Position numbers and translations under genes: made by a program. From positions 1,488,001 to 1,552,000 of the forward strand of contig NZ_DASYGY010000009.1 in NCBI RefSeq assembly GCF_035999195.1: a stretch of DNA of 64,000 nucleotides, in the 5' to 3' direction. Positions 25,323 to 34,870 of this stretch are shown piece by piece; position 1 is the stretch's first letter; each line of letters starts with the position of its first letter. The notes under the pieces are model-generated. The model had not been told where the DNA came from, ran no database searches, and was given only the letters and a program-made list of their open reading frames with translations. Source of the stretch: Pseudoxanthomonas sp. (GTDB lineage Bacteria > Pseudomonadota > Gammaproteobacteria > Xanthomonadales > Xanthomonadaceae).

Positions 25323-26420
25323 TTACAGCACCCCGCGCTTCATCTGATCCCGCTCGATGCTCTCGAACAGCGCCTGGAAGTTGCCTTCGCCGAAACCCTC
25401 GTTGCCCTTGCGCTGGATGATCTCGAAGAAGATCGGACCCAGCGCGTTCTGGGTGAAGATCTGCAGCAGCTTGCGCTGCTTGGTCTCCACGTCGGCGTCG
25501 ATCAGGATCTTGTTGCGCGCCAGCCGCGCCACGTCTTCGCCATGGTTCGGAATACGCTGGTCGATCACCTCGAAGTACGTGTCCGGCGTGTCCAGGAACG
25601 CGATGCCGGCCTCGCGCATCTTCTCCACCGTGGTGTAGATGTCGTCGGTGAAGCAGGCGATGTGCTGGATGCCTTCGCCCTTGTACGCGTCGAGGTATTC
25701 GTTGATCTGGCTCTTCGGATCGCTGGACTCGTTGAGCGGGATGCGCACCATGCCGTCGGGTGCGGTCATCGCCTTCGACAGCAGGCCGGTCTTGGCGCCC
25801 TTGATGTCGAAGTAGCGGATCTCGCGGAAGTTGAACAACCGCTCGTAGTAGTCCGCCCACTTGGCCATGTTGCCGTGGTAGAGGTTGTGGGTCAGGTGGT
25901 CGATGAAGGTCAGGCCGAAGCCCTTCGGCATCAGGTCCACGCCCGGCAGGTATTCGTAGTCCGGGTCGTGGATGGTGCCCTTGTCGTCGTAGCGGTCGAC
26001 GATGTAGAGCATGCAGTCGCCGATGCCCTTGATGACGGGCGCGGCCACGGCCTTGGTCAGTTCGTCGGCGGCGTCGAAGGATTCGGCGCCGTTCTTCAGC
26101 GCCTGCACGCGCGCCCATTCGGCCAGCTTCTTCACCCGGATCGCGAAGCCGCAGGCGCTCGGTCCGTGCTCGGCGGCGAAGCGCGCAGCGAAGGAATCCG
26201 GATCCTCGTTGATGAGGAAGGTGCAGTCGCCCTGGCGGTAGGTGCTGATGGCGCGCGTCTTGTGACGCGCGACCTGCACGAAGCCCAGCTTGCGGAAGTA
26301 ATCGTGCAGGTGCTGCGCCTGGCCCTGCGGGGCGGCGAACTCGACGAACTCGAACCCGTCGATGCCCATCGGGTTGTCGAACGTCGTGGGCTGGATGCCA
26401 GAATTGGGTTGTGCGGTCAT
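25323..26420 (-). CDS. hppD: 4-Hydroxyphenylpyruvate dioxygenase
   Basis: HppD converts 4-hydroxyphenylpyruvate to homogentisate, which HmgA then cleaves. The 365-residue enzyme has two vicinal-oxygen-chelate domains. The C-terminal one has the iron ligands: His in LTFIDHLTHNLY, His in GEGIQHIACFTDDIY and Glu in LGPIFFEIIQRKGNEGFGEG. The C-terminal helix GNFQALFESIERDQMKRGVL closes the active site. The start MTAQPNSGIQ at 26420 is typical; an in-frame start 36 bases upstream would overlap the promoter. A MarR-type operator lies 43-56 bases upstream. Confidence 0.97.
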   Translation of the reverse strand: MTAQPNSGIQPTTFDNPMGIDGFEFVEFAAPQGQAQHLHDYFRKLGFVQVARHKTRAISTYRQGDCTFLINEDPDSFAARFAAEHGPSACGFAIRVKKLAEWARVQALKNGAESFDAADELTKAVAAPVIKGIGDCMLYIVDRYDDKGTIHDPDYEYLPGVDLMPKGFGLTFIDHLTHNLYHGNMAKWADYYERLFNFREIRYFDIKGAKTGLLSKAMTAPDGMVRIPLNESSDPKSQINEYLDAYKGEGIQHIACFTDDIYTTVEKMREAGIAFLDTPDTYFEVIDQRIPNHGEDVARLARNKILIDADVETKQRKLLQIFTQNALGPIFFEIIQRKGNEGFGEGNFQALFESIERDQMKRGVL

Positions 26421-26462
26421 GGGGCGCCTCGCTAGGCTTGCCGGGATTTGACCCATTCTATA

Positions 26463-26476
26463 GTTTCAGCTGAAAC
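26463..26476. promoter_or_regulatory. Probable MarR operator between hppD and marR
   Basis: GTTTCAGCTGAAAC is a perfect 14-base palindrome in the divergent hppD/marR gap. A TATAGT hexamer (26459-26464) that could be the -10 box of marR overlaps its left end, so a bound protein would block marR transcription and probably hppD as well. It is the only such palindrome in the gap. The adjacent MarR protein is the obvious candidate to bind it; this is inference. Confidence 0.65.
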
Positions 26477-26498
26477 CAACAACAAGTAGCAGCGCAGC

Positions 26499-26972
26499 AT
26501 GAGCCAGCCAGCCAGCCCCGCCATCCACGCCGATTTCGACCTCGACCGCCTGTTTTCCTATCGGCTGAGCGTGCTGTCCAACCGGATCAGCAGCGCGATT
26601 TCGCGCGAGTACCACCGCCGTTTCGGCCTGGCCATCACCGAATGGCGGGTCATGGCGGTGCTGGGGCGCTTCCCCGGCCTGTCCGCGGGGGAGGTGGCCA
26701 GCCGCACGGCCATGGACAAGGTAGCGGTCAGCCGGGCGGTGGCCCGCCTGCTGGAACGGGCGCTGATCCAGCGCGAGATCCACGGCGACGACCGCCGCCG
26801 GTCGGTGCTGGCACTGACCGACGAGGGCTTCCGGGTCTACGACGAGGTCGCGCCGATGGTCATCGAATACCACCAGCGCATGCTGGAACCGCTGAGCGAG
26901 GACGAGCGCACGATGCTCGACCAGCTGATCGACAAGCTGGCCGGCGAGGGCGTCAAGCGTATCGAGGGTTGA
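26499..26972 (+). CDS. MarR family transcriptional regulator, likely of tyrosine catabolism
   Basis: A 157-residue winged-helix regulator. The helix-turn-helix is around residues 62-85 (LSAGEVASRTAMDKVAVSRAV) and the wing is EIHGDDRRRSVLALTDEG. N- and C-terminal helices form the dimer interface. It is divergent from hppD with an intervening palindrome, the layout of HmgR/HpdR-type regulators that repress homogentisate genes until the pathway intermediate is present. The effector cannot be read from sequence, but tyrosine-pathway control is the most likely role. Confidence 0.85.
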   Translation: MSQPASPAIHADFDLDRLFSYRLSVLSNRISSAISREYHRRFGLAITEWRVMAVLGRFPGLSAGEVASRTAMDKVAVSRAVARLLERALIQREIHGDDRRRSVLALTDEGFRVYDEVAPMVIEYHQRMLEPLSEDERTMLDQLIDKLAGEGVKRIEG

Positions 26973-26983
26973 GGCCCCCTCCC

Positions 26984-27052
26984 GTAGAGCCGAGCTTGCT
27001 CGGCTGCGCGATGCGTACGAATCCAGCAGCAGCGGAGCAAGCTCCGCTCTAC
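26984..27052. repeat. GTAG-type REP pair
   Basis: GTAGAGCCGAGCTTGCTCGG and AGCGGAGCAAGCTCCGCTCT plus AC are two palindromes facing each other, about 27 bases apart. It is the same family as at 11278, 14218 and 37281. It lies just after marR. Confidence 0.85.
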
Positions 27053-27083
27053 GAGAAACGGCGGCCGATGGCCGCCGTTTCTC
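27053..27083. terminator. Strong hairpin after marR
   Basis: GAGAAACGGCGGCC-GAT-GGCCGCCGTTTCTC, a perfect 14-base-pair stem with a three-base loop. It follows the REP pair 3' of marR. The run of T in the right arm and its position make it a likely bidirectional terminator between the convergent marR and peptide transporter genes. Confidence 0.7.
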
Positions 27084-27084
27084 T

Positions 27085-27140
27085 CTGGATCCCCGCCCCC
27101 GACTCATGCATTCGAGGGCAGGCTCTTCGCGGGGATGACG
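27085..27140. repeat. CTGGATTCCCGCC-family REP, widened copy
   Basis: CTGGATCCCCGCC at the left and CGCGGGGATGACG at the right are the two arms of the repeat seen at 10018, but here about 30 bases (containing CATGCATTCGAGGGCAGG) separate them. The loop is either an insertion or an older, longer form of the element. Confidence 0.6.
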
Positions 27141-27147
27141 CATCGGC

Positions 27148-27170
27148 AAAGGCGCGCCCTTCGGGCGCGC
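27148..27170 (-). terminator. Rho-independent-type terminator of the peptide transporter gene
   Basis: On the minus strand GCGCGCCC-GAA-GGGCGCGC is followed by CTTT. The 8-base-pair GC stem starts 10 bases after the stop of the transporter gene at 27180. Confidence 0.65.
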
Positions 27171-27179
27171 GCCGACGCG

Positions 27180-28685
27180 TCACTTCACGCCGTGCATCAG
27201 TTTCTGGATCAGGGGCGCGATCAGGAACAGCAGCGCGCCAGAGCCCAGCAGGATCCAGAAACCCATCGTGTAGCCCGCATGGGCCGACTCGACCGTCATG
27301 CCGGTCTCGCCGCTGACGTGGCTGGCGAAGATGCCCGACAGGTTGTTGCCGATGGCGGTGGACAGGAACCAGCCGCCCATGCCGAACCCGACCAGGCGCA
27401 CCGGCGCCAGCTTGGTGACCATCGACAGGCCGATCGGCGACAGGCAGAGCTCGCCGACCGACTGGATCACGTACACCATGAACAGCGTCCAGAACGGGAT
27501 CTTGAGCGTCTCCGGATCGACGAGGCTGGACAGCGCGATCATCAGCAGCAGGAACGCCAGGCCGTTGAAGATCAGGCCCAGGCCGAACTTGCGCGGGATC
27601 GACGGGTTCTTGCTGCCCATCTTCACCCACAGCCAGGCCAGTACCGGCGCGAGCGTGATGATCGCCAGCGAATTGACCGACTGGAACCAGCCCACCGGGA
27701 AGACCCAGCCGCCGAAATCGCGGTTCACGATGTTCTGCGCAAGGAAGTTGAACGAACTGCCGGCCTGCTCGAAGAAGCACCAGAACAGCACGTTGAAGAC
27801 GAAGATGATCAGCATGGCGATGGCCATGTCGCGCCGCACCGCGCCATCCTTGAAGCCCTCCTTCAGGATCAGCGCGCACAGGCCGACGAACAGCAGCGTC
27901 AGGATCCACTGCAGCGCGCCTGCACCGATGGACAGCAGGAAGTAGATCACCGGAATGGCGACGATGGCGCAGACGGCGGTGACCAGCACACGCCCGGCAC
28001 CTTCCGTGCCCTCCTGCGGTCGCCCGATGCCCTGCAGCTGGGCACGACCGAACCAGAACCACACCAGGCTGATCAGCATGCCGATGCCGGAGACCAGGAA
28101 CACCACCTTGTAGGCGGGCATGGCAGGCGTGCCGCCCATGATCCGCTCGGCCAGCAATCCGGTCAGCCACGGCGCGATCATCGCGCCCAGGTTGATGCCC
28201 ATGTAGAAGAGCGTGAAGCCCGAGTCGCGTCGCTCGTCGCCGGTCGCATACAGCTTGCCGACCATCGTCGAGATGTTCGGCTTGAAGAGACCGTTGCCGG
28301 CGATCACGGTCGCCAGACCGAGCTTGAACAGCGCTTCGTTGGGCAACATGATCAGGAACAGGCCGGCCGCCATGATCACCGCACCCAGCAGGATCGAACG
28401 CTGGTAGCCGATCACCCGGTCCGCCACATAGCCGCCGAACAGCGCTGCCGCGTAGACCAGCGCGAGGTACGCGCCGTAGAGCCGGCTGGCGGGCGCCTCA
28501 CCGGCACTGTCGCCGCCGTAGAACTGCGCGACGATGTAGAGGGCCAGGGCCCAGCGCATGCCGTAGAACGCGAAGCGTTCCCAGAACTCGGTCATGAACA
28601 GCATCCACAGCGGACGCGGATGACCCAGCAACTGCTTGAATTCCGGTATCCGTTCCGGGTTTGGTGTATCGACGGCTCCGCTCAT
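27180..28685 (-). CDS. POT/PTR family proton-dependent oligopeptide transporter
   Basis: A 501-residue major-facilitator transporter of the POT (PTR2) family that takes up di- and tripeptides with protons. The N-terminal ExxERF motif is seen in TEFWERFAFYGMRWAL (about residues 32-47), the second signature GNGLFKPNISTMVG is near residue 129, and DSGFTLFYMGINLGAMIAPW follows. About 14 hydrophobic helices are present. It lies downstream of the AbgT transporter gene on the same strand; a stem (GTGCCGCGGGCAC) in the gap may separate them. Confidence 0.92.
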   Translation of the reverse strand: MSGAVDTPNPERIPEFKQLLGHPRPLWMLFMTEFWERFAFYGMRWALALYIVAQFYGGDSAGEAPASRLYGAYLALVYAAALFGGYVADRVIGYQRSILLGAVIMAAGLFLIMLPNEALFKLGLATVIAGNGLFKPNISTMVGKLYATGDERRDSGFTLFYMGINLGAMIAPWLTGLLAERIMGGTPAMPAYKVVFLVSGIGMLISLVWFWFGRAQLQGIGRPQEGTEGAGRVLVTAVCAIVAIPVIYFLLSIGAGALQWILTLLFVGLCALILKEGFKDGAVRRDMAIAMLIIFVFNVLFWCFFEQAGSSFNFLAQNIVNRDFGGWVFPVGWFQSVNSLAIITLAPVLAWLWVKMGSKNPSIPRKFGLGLIFNGLAFLLLMIALSSLVDPETLKIPFWTLFMVYVIQSVGELCLSPIGLSMVTKLAPVRLVGFGMGGWFLSTAIGNNLSGIFASHVSGETGMTVESAHAGYTMGFWILLGSGALLFLIAPLIQKLMHGVK

Positions 28686-28870
28686 GCGGGCTCCCCCTTC
28701 TAAAGTGGTTCAGGACTTCAATGGTCCGTGCCGCGGGCACGGGACGCGCGAGGATTACCGACGCGGGCAGCGGGCGTCAAACCGGCCCGCAATGGCGCAC
28801 AGGCGCGGCTCCCGCTGTTCAGGGAGCCAAGTGGTTGCAGGAGAAAGGATTTTCCTCGCCGATGGCCCGG

Positions 28871-30448
28871 TCAGGCCGGCGCGTACTCGTAGCTCGCGCC
28901 CACGCCCAACGGCAGTCCCAGCGCCCAGTAGCCCAGCAGGAATAGCGTCCACGTGCCCAGCAGGGCCAGCGAGTACGGCAGCATCATCGCGATCAGCGTG
29001 CCGATGCCGGTACCGGTGACGTAGCGCCGGCAGTAGACGACGATCAGCGGGAAGTACGGCATCAGGGGCGTGATGATGTTGGTGGTCGAATCGCCCACGC
29101 GGTAGGCGGCCTGGGTCAGGTCGGGCGACACGCCCAGCTGCATCAGCATCGGCACCAGGATCGGGCCGATCAGTCCCCACTTGGCCGACGCCGAACCGAT
29201 CAGCAGGTTCACCGCGCCGGTGAGCAGGATGATGCCGGCCAGGGTGATGCCCATCGGCAGGCCCAGCGAGCGCAGCAGGTCCGCGCCCTCCACCGCCACC
29301 AGCGCGCCCAGGTTGGAGTTGCCGAACGCGGCGATGAACTGCGCGCAGAAGAACGCCATGACGATGTAGTAGCCCATCCCGTTCATCGCCTTGGCCATGC
29401 CCTGCACGATGTCGCGGTGGGTCTTCACCGTGCCGGCCGCGTAGCCGTAGACGATGCCCGGCAGCAGGAAGAACACGAAGATCAGCGCCACGATCGACTG
29501 CATCAGCGGCGCGGCGGGCGCCAGCAGCGGATGCGTCTGCGGCGGCACCTGGTCGGCGGCCGCGCGCCACGGCGAATCGTCGCCGGCCAGGCTCCAGGCG
29601 AACAGCGCCGCCGCCACCACCATCGCGCCCAAGGCCCAGGCCAGGCCGCGGTTCTCCGCGCGCGCCACCGCCTCCATCTGCGGCAGGCCGGCCGGATCGC
29701 CATCCACCGGCGTGCCGCGCAGGCGCGGTTCGATCACGCGGTCGGTCAGGAACCAACCCACCAGCACGATCAGCAGCGTGGACGCGGTGGTGAAGTAGAA
29801 ATTGTTGAGCGGGTTGACCTCCAGCGTCGGCGCGACGACCTGTGCCGCGGTCTGGGTCAGGCCGGCGAGCATCGGATCGAGCGAGGACGGGATGCCCACG
29901 GTGGCCGAGAAGCCACCGGACACGCCGGCGAAGGCCGCCGCGATGCCGGCCAGCGGATGGCGGCCCGCCGCATAGAAGATCACCGCGCCCAGCGGGATCA
30001 CCAACACGTAGCCCGCGTCCACCGCCACATGGCTGAGGATGCCGACCAAGATCAGCATCGGCGTCAGCAGCATGCGCGGGGTGACCGACAGGATCTTGCG
30101 CAGCACGGCGTTGATGAAACCGGTGTGCTCGGCCACGCCCAGGCCCAGCATCGCCACCAGCACCACGCCCAGCGGCGGGAAGTTGACGAAGGTCTTCACC
30201 AGCCCGGCCATGAAGCCGGTCAGCGAGGTGCCGGCCAGCTGGTCGACGATCCGGATGGGCTCGCCCGAGCGCGGATCGATCGCGCTGAACGACACGCCCG
30301 ACAGCCACCACGAGACCAGCCACACCACCACCATCAGGATCAGGAACAGCGCCGCCGGGTCGGGCAGCCGGTTGCCCGTGCGTTCGACCAGGTCGAGCAA
30401 GCGGGTGGCGAGGGAGCGGCGTGCGGTGTCCTGGGCGGTAGGCGTCAT
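28871..30448 (-). CDS. AbgT family transporter (p-aminobenzoyl-glutamate / antimetabolite transporter)
   Basis: A 525-residue inner-membrane protein of the AbgT family, whose members import p-aminobenzoyl-glutamate or export sulfonamides. Motifs typical for the family are GNRLPDPAALFLILMVVVW, VAMLGLGVAEHTGFINAVLR, HVAVDAGYVLVIPLGAVIF, the two hairpin regions with SGGFSATVGIPSSLDPMLAG, and IGSASAKWGLIGPILVPMLM. The start at 30448 matches relatives; an in-frame ATG at 30484 would add 12 residues and cannot be excluded. It follows kynA, so it may carry an aromatic compound, but that is only a guess. Confidence 0.85.
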   Translation of the reverse strand: MTPTAQDTARRSLATRLLDLVERTGNRLPDPAALFLILMVVVWLVSWWLSGVSFSAIDPRSGEPIRIVDQLAGTSLTGFMAGLVKTFVNFPPLGVVLVAMLGLGVAEHTGFINAVLRKILSVTPRMLLTPMLILVGILSHVAVDAGYVLVIPLGAVIFYAAGRHPLAGIAAAFAGVSGGFSATVGIPSSLDPMLAGLTQTAAQVVAPTLEVNPLNNFYFTTASTLLIVLVGWFLTDRVIEPRLRGTPVDGDPAGLPQMEAVARAENRGLAWALGAMVVAAALFAWSLAGDDSPWRAAADQVPPQTHPLLAPAAPLMQSIVALIFVFFLLPGIVYGYAAGTVKTHRDIVQGMAKAMNGMGYYIVMAFFCAQFIAAFGNSNLGALVAVEGADLLRSLGLPMGITLAGIILLTGAVNLLIGSASAKWGLIGPILVPMLMQLGVSPDLTQAAYRVGDSTTNIITPLMPYFPLIVVYCRRYVTGTGIGTLIAMMLPYSLALLGTWTLFLLGYWALGLPLGVGASYEYAPA

Positions 30449-30532
30449 CGGCGGGAGCGGTCCTGCGGGTAGGTTCCGCCGCATGCTACCAGCCCCGCTT
30501 GCCGCGCTTGCCCAGTGTGAGGCGCCCCTCGT

Positions 30533-31393
30533 TCAGCGGCCGGGCCCGATCGAGGTGCGGACATCGAACAGTTCCGGGAAGAACGTCAGCTCCAGCGCCT
30601 GGCGCAGGAACCCGACGCCACTGGACCCGCCGGTGCCGCGCTTGAAGCCGATGATGCGCATCACCGTGCGCATGTGGCGGAAGCGCCACAGCTGGAACTG
30701 GCTCTCCAGGTCCACCAGGTCCTCGCACAGCGAATACTCCCGCCAGTAGCGGTCGGTGTCTTCGTAGATGGCCTCGAACACCGGCAGCAGGGCAGTGTCG
30801 GCGGCGTGCGACTGGCGCCAGTCGCGCTGCAGGTGCTGCGCCGGGATGGCATGGCCCCAGCGCGCGAGGTACATCAGGAACTCGTCGTACAGGCTGGGCG
30901 CATCGAGCACCGCTTCGAGCCCGGCATGGCCCTGCGGATCGTGCGAGAACACCTTCAGCATCGCGGCGTTCTTGTTGCCCAGCAGGAACTCGATGGTGCG
31001 GTACTGCAGCGACTGGAAGCCGGACGACGGCCCCAGCAGGTCGCGGAAGCCCATGTATTCGGACGGCGTGAGCGTCTCCAGCACCGACCATTGTTCGGTC
31101 AGCTGCCGCAACACCTGCTTGCTGCGCGCCAGCACCTTGCGGCACTGCCACACCTGGTCGCGCTGCAGGAAGCCGATGGCGGCCTGCAGCTCGTGGATCA
31201 TCAGCTTCATCCACAGTTCCGAGACCTGGTGCTGCACGATGAACAGCATCTCGTCGTGGTGCGCCGGGTCCGAGACCGGGTGCTGCGCGGACAGCAGACG
31301 GTCCAGCTGCAGGTAGCCGCCGTAGCTCATGCGGCCCGACAGGTCGGTGTGGATGCCGGCTTCCAGCGGGCGTTCGTTCTTCTCTAGGGCCAT
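30533..31393 (-). CDS. kynA: Tryptophan 2,3-dioxygenase
   Basis: A heme enzyme that opens the indole ring of tryptophan to N-formylkynurenine, the first step of the kynurenine route. In xanthomonads this route also feeds NAD synthesis. The 286-residue protein has MSYGGYLQLDRLLSAQHP, HHDEMLFIVQHQVSELWMK (distal His and substrate-side residues), GPSSGFQSLQYRTIEFLLGN, the heme-ligand area FRHMRTVMRIIGFKRGTGGS and the end SGVGFLRQALELTFFPELF. The start at 31393 gives the usual length; the longer frame upstream is Arg-rich and unlikely to be translated. Confidence 0.96.
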   Translation of the reverse strand: MALEKNERPLEAGIHTDLSGRMSYGGYLQLDRLLSAQHPVSDPAHHDEMLFIVQHQVSELWMKLMIHELQAAIGFLQRDQVWQCRKVLARSKQVLRQLTEQWSVLETLTPSEYMGFRDLLGPSSGFQSLQYRTIEFLLGNKNAAMLKVFSHDPQGHAGLEAVLDAPSLYDEFLMYLARWGHAIPAQHLQRDWRQSHAADTALLPVFEAIYEDTDRYWREYSLCEDLVDLESQFQLWRFRHMRTVMRIIGFKRGTGGSSGVGFLRQALELTFFPELFDVRTSIGPGR

Positions 31394-31602
31394 CCGTCGA
31401 TCCACCGGGCGCCACGGGATGCGGCGGGGGCGCCAGCGTAACCGATGGCGCTCGGGGCACCTGACAAGCCGAATGAAACCGGGCACTTATGTCATGCCGA
31501 TGAAATGCGTGTAGCCCAGGCTTTGGTTACATTGCGTCGGCCGGGGGCGGGTTCGCCTCCGACAGGGGGCGGCGTCCATTCCACCGAGGGAGAACCCGTT
31601 AC

Positions 31603-34600
31603 ATGGAAATGCCACGGGGCCGCGTCGCGGCCGTGCTTGCGTCTTTCGTCCTGCTCCTGGCCGCCACGTCGGCGCAGGCGCAGGTGGTCATCAGCCAGGT
31701 CTACGGCGGCGGCGGCAACAGCGGCGCCACGCTGAAGAACGACTTCATCGAGCTGCGCAACAACGGACCCACCGCGGTCGACCTGACCGGCTGGAGCGTG
31801 CAGTACGCCTCCTCCACGGGCACCACCTGGAATGGCCGCACCAACCTCAGCGGCAGCATCTCGGCCGGCGGCTTCTACCTGATCCAGCAGGCGCAGGGGG
31901 CCGGCGGCACGGTGGACCTGCCCACGCCCGACGCGGTGGGCACCATCGCGATGGCGGGCACCGCGGGCAAGGTCGCGCTGAGCCGCAGCACCACGGCGCT
32001 GACGGGGGCCTGCCCGATCGCCGATGCCAACGTGGTGGACTTCGTCGGCTTCGGCAGTGCCGCCAACTGCTTCGAAGGCAGCGCGCCGACCGGCACGCTC
32101 AGCAACACCACCGCCGCGCTGCGTGGCGGCGACGGCAGCATCGACACCGACAACAACGGCGCCGACTTCGCGGTCGGCGCGCCGAATCCGCGCAACAGCG
32201 GCGCCGAGCCGCCGGAACCGCCCGATCCGCCGCTGGCGCTGACCATCGCCCAGATCCAGGGCAACGGCCTGCTGTCCCCGCACAACGGCAAGCGCGTGGT
32301 CACCGAGGGCATCGTCACCGCGATCAAGTTCAACAACGGCTTCTTCCTGCAGGCCGCCAACGATGACGGCGACCCGGCCACGTCCGACGCCGTGTTCGTC
32401 TTCACCAGCAGCGCGCCGCCGGCCACCGCCGCCGTCGGCAACCGCGTGCGCGTCACCGGTACGGTGGAGGAATACACCCCGTCGTCCAATCCGCACCAGC
32501 TGGCGATCACCGAGATCGTCACGCCGACAGTGGAGGTGCTGGAAACCGGCGTGGCCCTGCCCGCCGCGATCGAGCTGACCGCCGCCGAACTCGGCCCCGA
32601 CGCCCTGCCCGGTACGCTGGAACGCCTGGAAGGCATGCGCGTGAGCGTGGCGCAGTCGGTGGTGATCGCGCCGTCGGGCGGCAGCATCGACGAGAACGAC
32701 GCGCTGTCCTTCAGCGACGGGGTGTTCCACGTCGCCCTGCCCGGCGTCGCGCGTCCGTTCCGCGAACCCGGCATCGGCGTGATGGATGCCATCACCCTGC
32801 CGGCCGGCAAGAACCCGCCGCGCTTCGACACCAACCAGGAACGCCTGATGGTGCGCAGCCGCGGCCAGGTCGGCGCGCAGCCGCTGTCGGTCGACACCGG
32901 GGCCGAGGTCGCGGGCCTGCTGGGCGTGCTGGACTACTTCGCCGGCACCTGGGCGCTGCTGCCCGACGTGGGCACGCCGCCGACCGTCAGCGGTGGCCGC
33001 CTGCCGGAAGCCGTCAACGACCCCAGCTACGACGAAGTCACCGTCGGCAGCTTCAACCTGCTGCGCCTGTTCGACGAGGTCAACGACAGCAACGGCGCGG
33101 TGACGCTGACGCCGGAAGCGCTGGACAAGCGCCTGGCCAAGGCGGCGCTGGCGATCTGCGACTACCTGAAGGCGCCGGACATCCTGGGCGCGGTGGAAGT
33201 GGAGAACCTGCGCGTGCTGCAGCTGCTGTCCGAGCGCATCGACGCCACCTGCGCCGCGCGCCCGGGCTACGTGCCGTACCTGCAGCCGGGCAACGACGTG
33301 GGCGGCATCAACGTCGGCTTTCTGATCAGCTCGCGCCCGACCGCTGATGGCCTGCCGCGCGTGGAGGTGCTGGACGTGGCCCAGTTCGGCAAGGAGACCA
33401 CCATCGCCAATCCGAACGGCACCACCAGCGTGCTCAACGACCGTCCGCCGCTGCGCCTGCGCGCCCGCGTGCACCAGGACGCGACCTCGAGCTACCCGCT
33501 GACGGTCATCGTCAACCACCTGCGTTCGCTCAACGACATCAACGACACCCTGCCCGGCAGCAGCGGCTGGGCCACCGGCGGCGAGCGCGTGCGGGTGAAG
33601 CGCGGCGCCCAGGCGGTCTACCTGGCGCAGCTGGTGCAGGAGATGCAGCAGGCGAACCCGGACGAGAAGATCGTGCTGGTCGGCGACTTCAATGCGTTCG
33701 AATTCAACGACGGCTACGTGGACGTGATGGGCATCATCCGGGGCAACGCCGCGCCGGAAGACCAGGTGCTGACGTACATGCCCAGCCCACTGACCGTGCC
33801 GCTGGTCGACGGCTCGCAGCTGATCGCCGATCCCGCACAGCGTTACTCGTATTCGTTCGAGGGCAACGCGCAGACGCTGGACCATGTGCTGGTCAACGAA
33901 GCCCTGGTGATGGACGCCGGCCTGCGCGTGGACCATGCGCGGATCAACGCGGACTTCGGCGTGGACAACTTCGGCGATGCCTCGCTGGCCGTGCGTTCGT
34001 CGGACCACGATCCGGTGCGCCTGAGCATCCGCGTTCCGTCCTTCGCCCGCGCCGACCTGTCGGCGGCGGTGACGGCGGACCGCAGCAGCGCCAGCGTCGG
34101 CGAGACCGTGCGCTACACCGCCACGGTACGCAACGCCGGTCCCGGCGCGGCGTCGCCGGCGGCGTTCGCCTTCGTGTTCTCGGCCGAACTGTCGCCGTCG
34201 CTGGCCTCGCTGCCGGCGGGCTGGAGCTGCGCGGCACCGGACGTCGCCGCCGGCACCACGCGCGTCGCCTGCACCGTGCCGTCGCTGGCGGTCGGTGACG
34301 AAGCGACCTTCGCCATCGACGCCGTCGTCCCGGCCAGCGCAGCGGGTGCCACGCTGGGCCTGGGCGTGTCGGCCAACTCGACCGTGTCCGACCCGGCCGA
34401 CGGCGACAACACCGCCGCCGTCTCGGTGGCCGTGGCCGCGTTGCCGCAGACCCGCGCCGACCTGTCGGTGAAGCTGCTGGGCGCCGCCCTGCCGCTGCGT
34501 CGCGGCACCATCGCCACGCTGCTGGTGCCCGTGCGCAATGCCGGTCCCGATGCGGCCGAGCAGGTGACGGTGCGCCTGACCAGCAATGTCGATGCCCGCT

Positions 34601-34848
34601 ACGCCGCCGTCGCCGCCCCCAGCGGCTGGAGCTGCACGCGCGTGCAGGACACCGCCGAGGGCGCCGCCGCCGACTGCAGCCGCCGGGGCGCCATGTCCCG
34701 CGGCGTGCAGACGCTCGCCTTTGCGCTGGTGGTACCGGGCAAGCCGAAACGCGGGACGGAACTGGAGTTCGAGGCCACGGTGAGCAGCACGACGACCGAC
34801 CCGGACCCCGCCAACAACCACGACCGCCTGGTCCAGCGCATCCGCTGA
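31603..34848 (+). CDS. Secreted ExeM/NucH-type endonuclease with lamin-tail and C-terminal repeat domains
   Basis: A 1081-residue extracellular nuclease. Residues 1-26 are a signal peptide ending AQA. A lamin-tail domain (about 27-170, FIELRNNGPTAVDLTGWSVQ) is followed by a proline linker, an OB-fold region (about 205-325), and the endonuclease/exonuclease/phosphatase domain (about 485-810) with GSFNLLRL, VEVENLRVLQLL, VIVNHLRS, VGDFNAFEFNDG and SSDHDPV, which provide the metal and catalytic residues. The last 270 residues are two DUF11-like beta-sandwich repeats, each with a GPGAA/GPDAA and GWSC motif. It resembles ExeM of Shewanella, which degrades extracellular DNA; here it would free phosphate or loosen biofilm. 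Confidence 0.9.
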   Translation: MEMPRGRVAAVLASFVLLLAATSAQAQVVISQVYGGGGNSGATLKNDFIELRNNGPTAVDLTGWSVQYASSTGTTWNGRTNLSGSISAGGFYLIQQAQGAGGTVDLPTPDAVGTIAMAGTAGKVALSRSTTALTGACPIADANVVDFVGFGSAANCFEGSAPTGTLSNTTAALRGGDGSIDTDNNGADFAVGAPNPRNSGAEPPEPPDPPLALTIAQIQGNGLLSPHNGKRVVTEGIVTAIKFNNGFFLQAANDDGDPATSDAVFVFTSSAPPATAAVGNRVRVTGTVEEYTPSSNPHQLAITEIVTPTVEVLETGVALPAAIELTAAELGPDALPGTLERLEGMRVSVAQSVVIAPSGGSIDENDALSFSDGVFHVALPGVARPFREPGIGVMDAITLPAGKNPPRFDTNQERLMVRSRGQVGAQPLSVDTGAEVAGLLGVLDYFAGTWALLPDVGTPPTVSGGRLPEAVNDPSYDEVTVGSFNLLRLFDEVNDSNGAVTLTPEALDKRLAKAALAICDYLKAPDILGAVEVENLRVLQLLSERIDATCAARPGYVPYLQPGNDVGGINVGFLISSRPTADGLPRVEVLDVAQFGKETTIANPNGTTSVLNDRPPLRLRARVHQDATSSYPLTVIVNHLRSLNDINDTLPGSSGWATGGERVRVKRGAQAVYLAQLVQEMQQANPDEKIVLVGDFNAFEFNDGYVDVMGIIRGNAAPEDQVLTYMPSPLTVPLVDGSQLIADPAQRYSYSFEGNAQTLDHVLVNEALVMDAGLRVDHARINADFGVDNFGDASLAVRSSDHDPVRLSIRVPSFARADLSAAVTADRSSASVGETVRYTATVRNAGPGAASPAAFAFVFSAELSPSLASLPAGWSCAAPDVAAGTTRVACTVPSLAVGDEATFAIDAVVPASAAGATLGLGVSANSTVSDPADGDNTAAVSVAVAALPQTRADLSVKLLGAALPLRRGTIATLLVPVRNAGPDAAEQVTVRLTSNVDARYAAVAAPSGWSCTRVQDTAEGAAADCSRRGAMSRGVQTLAFALVVPGKPKRGTELEFEATVSSTTTDPDPANNHDRLVQRIR

Positions 34849-34870
34849 ACTTGCTCGCGATCGTGGGGTC

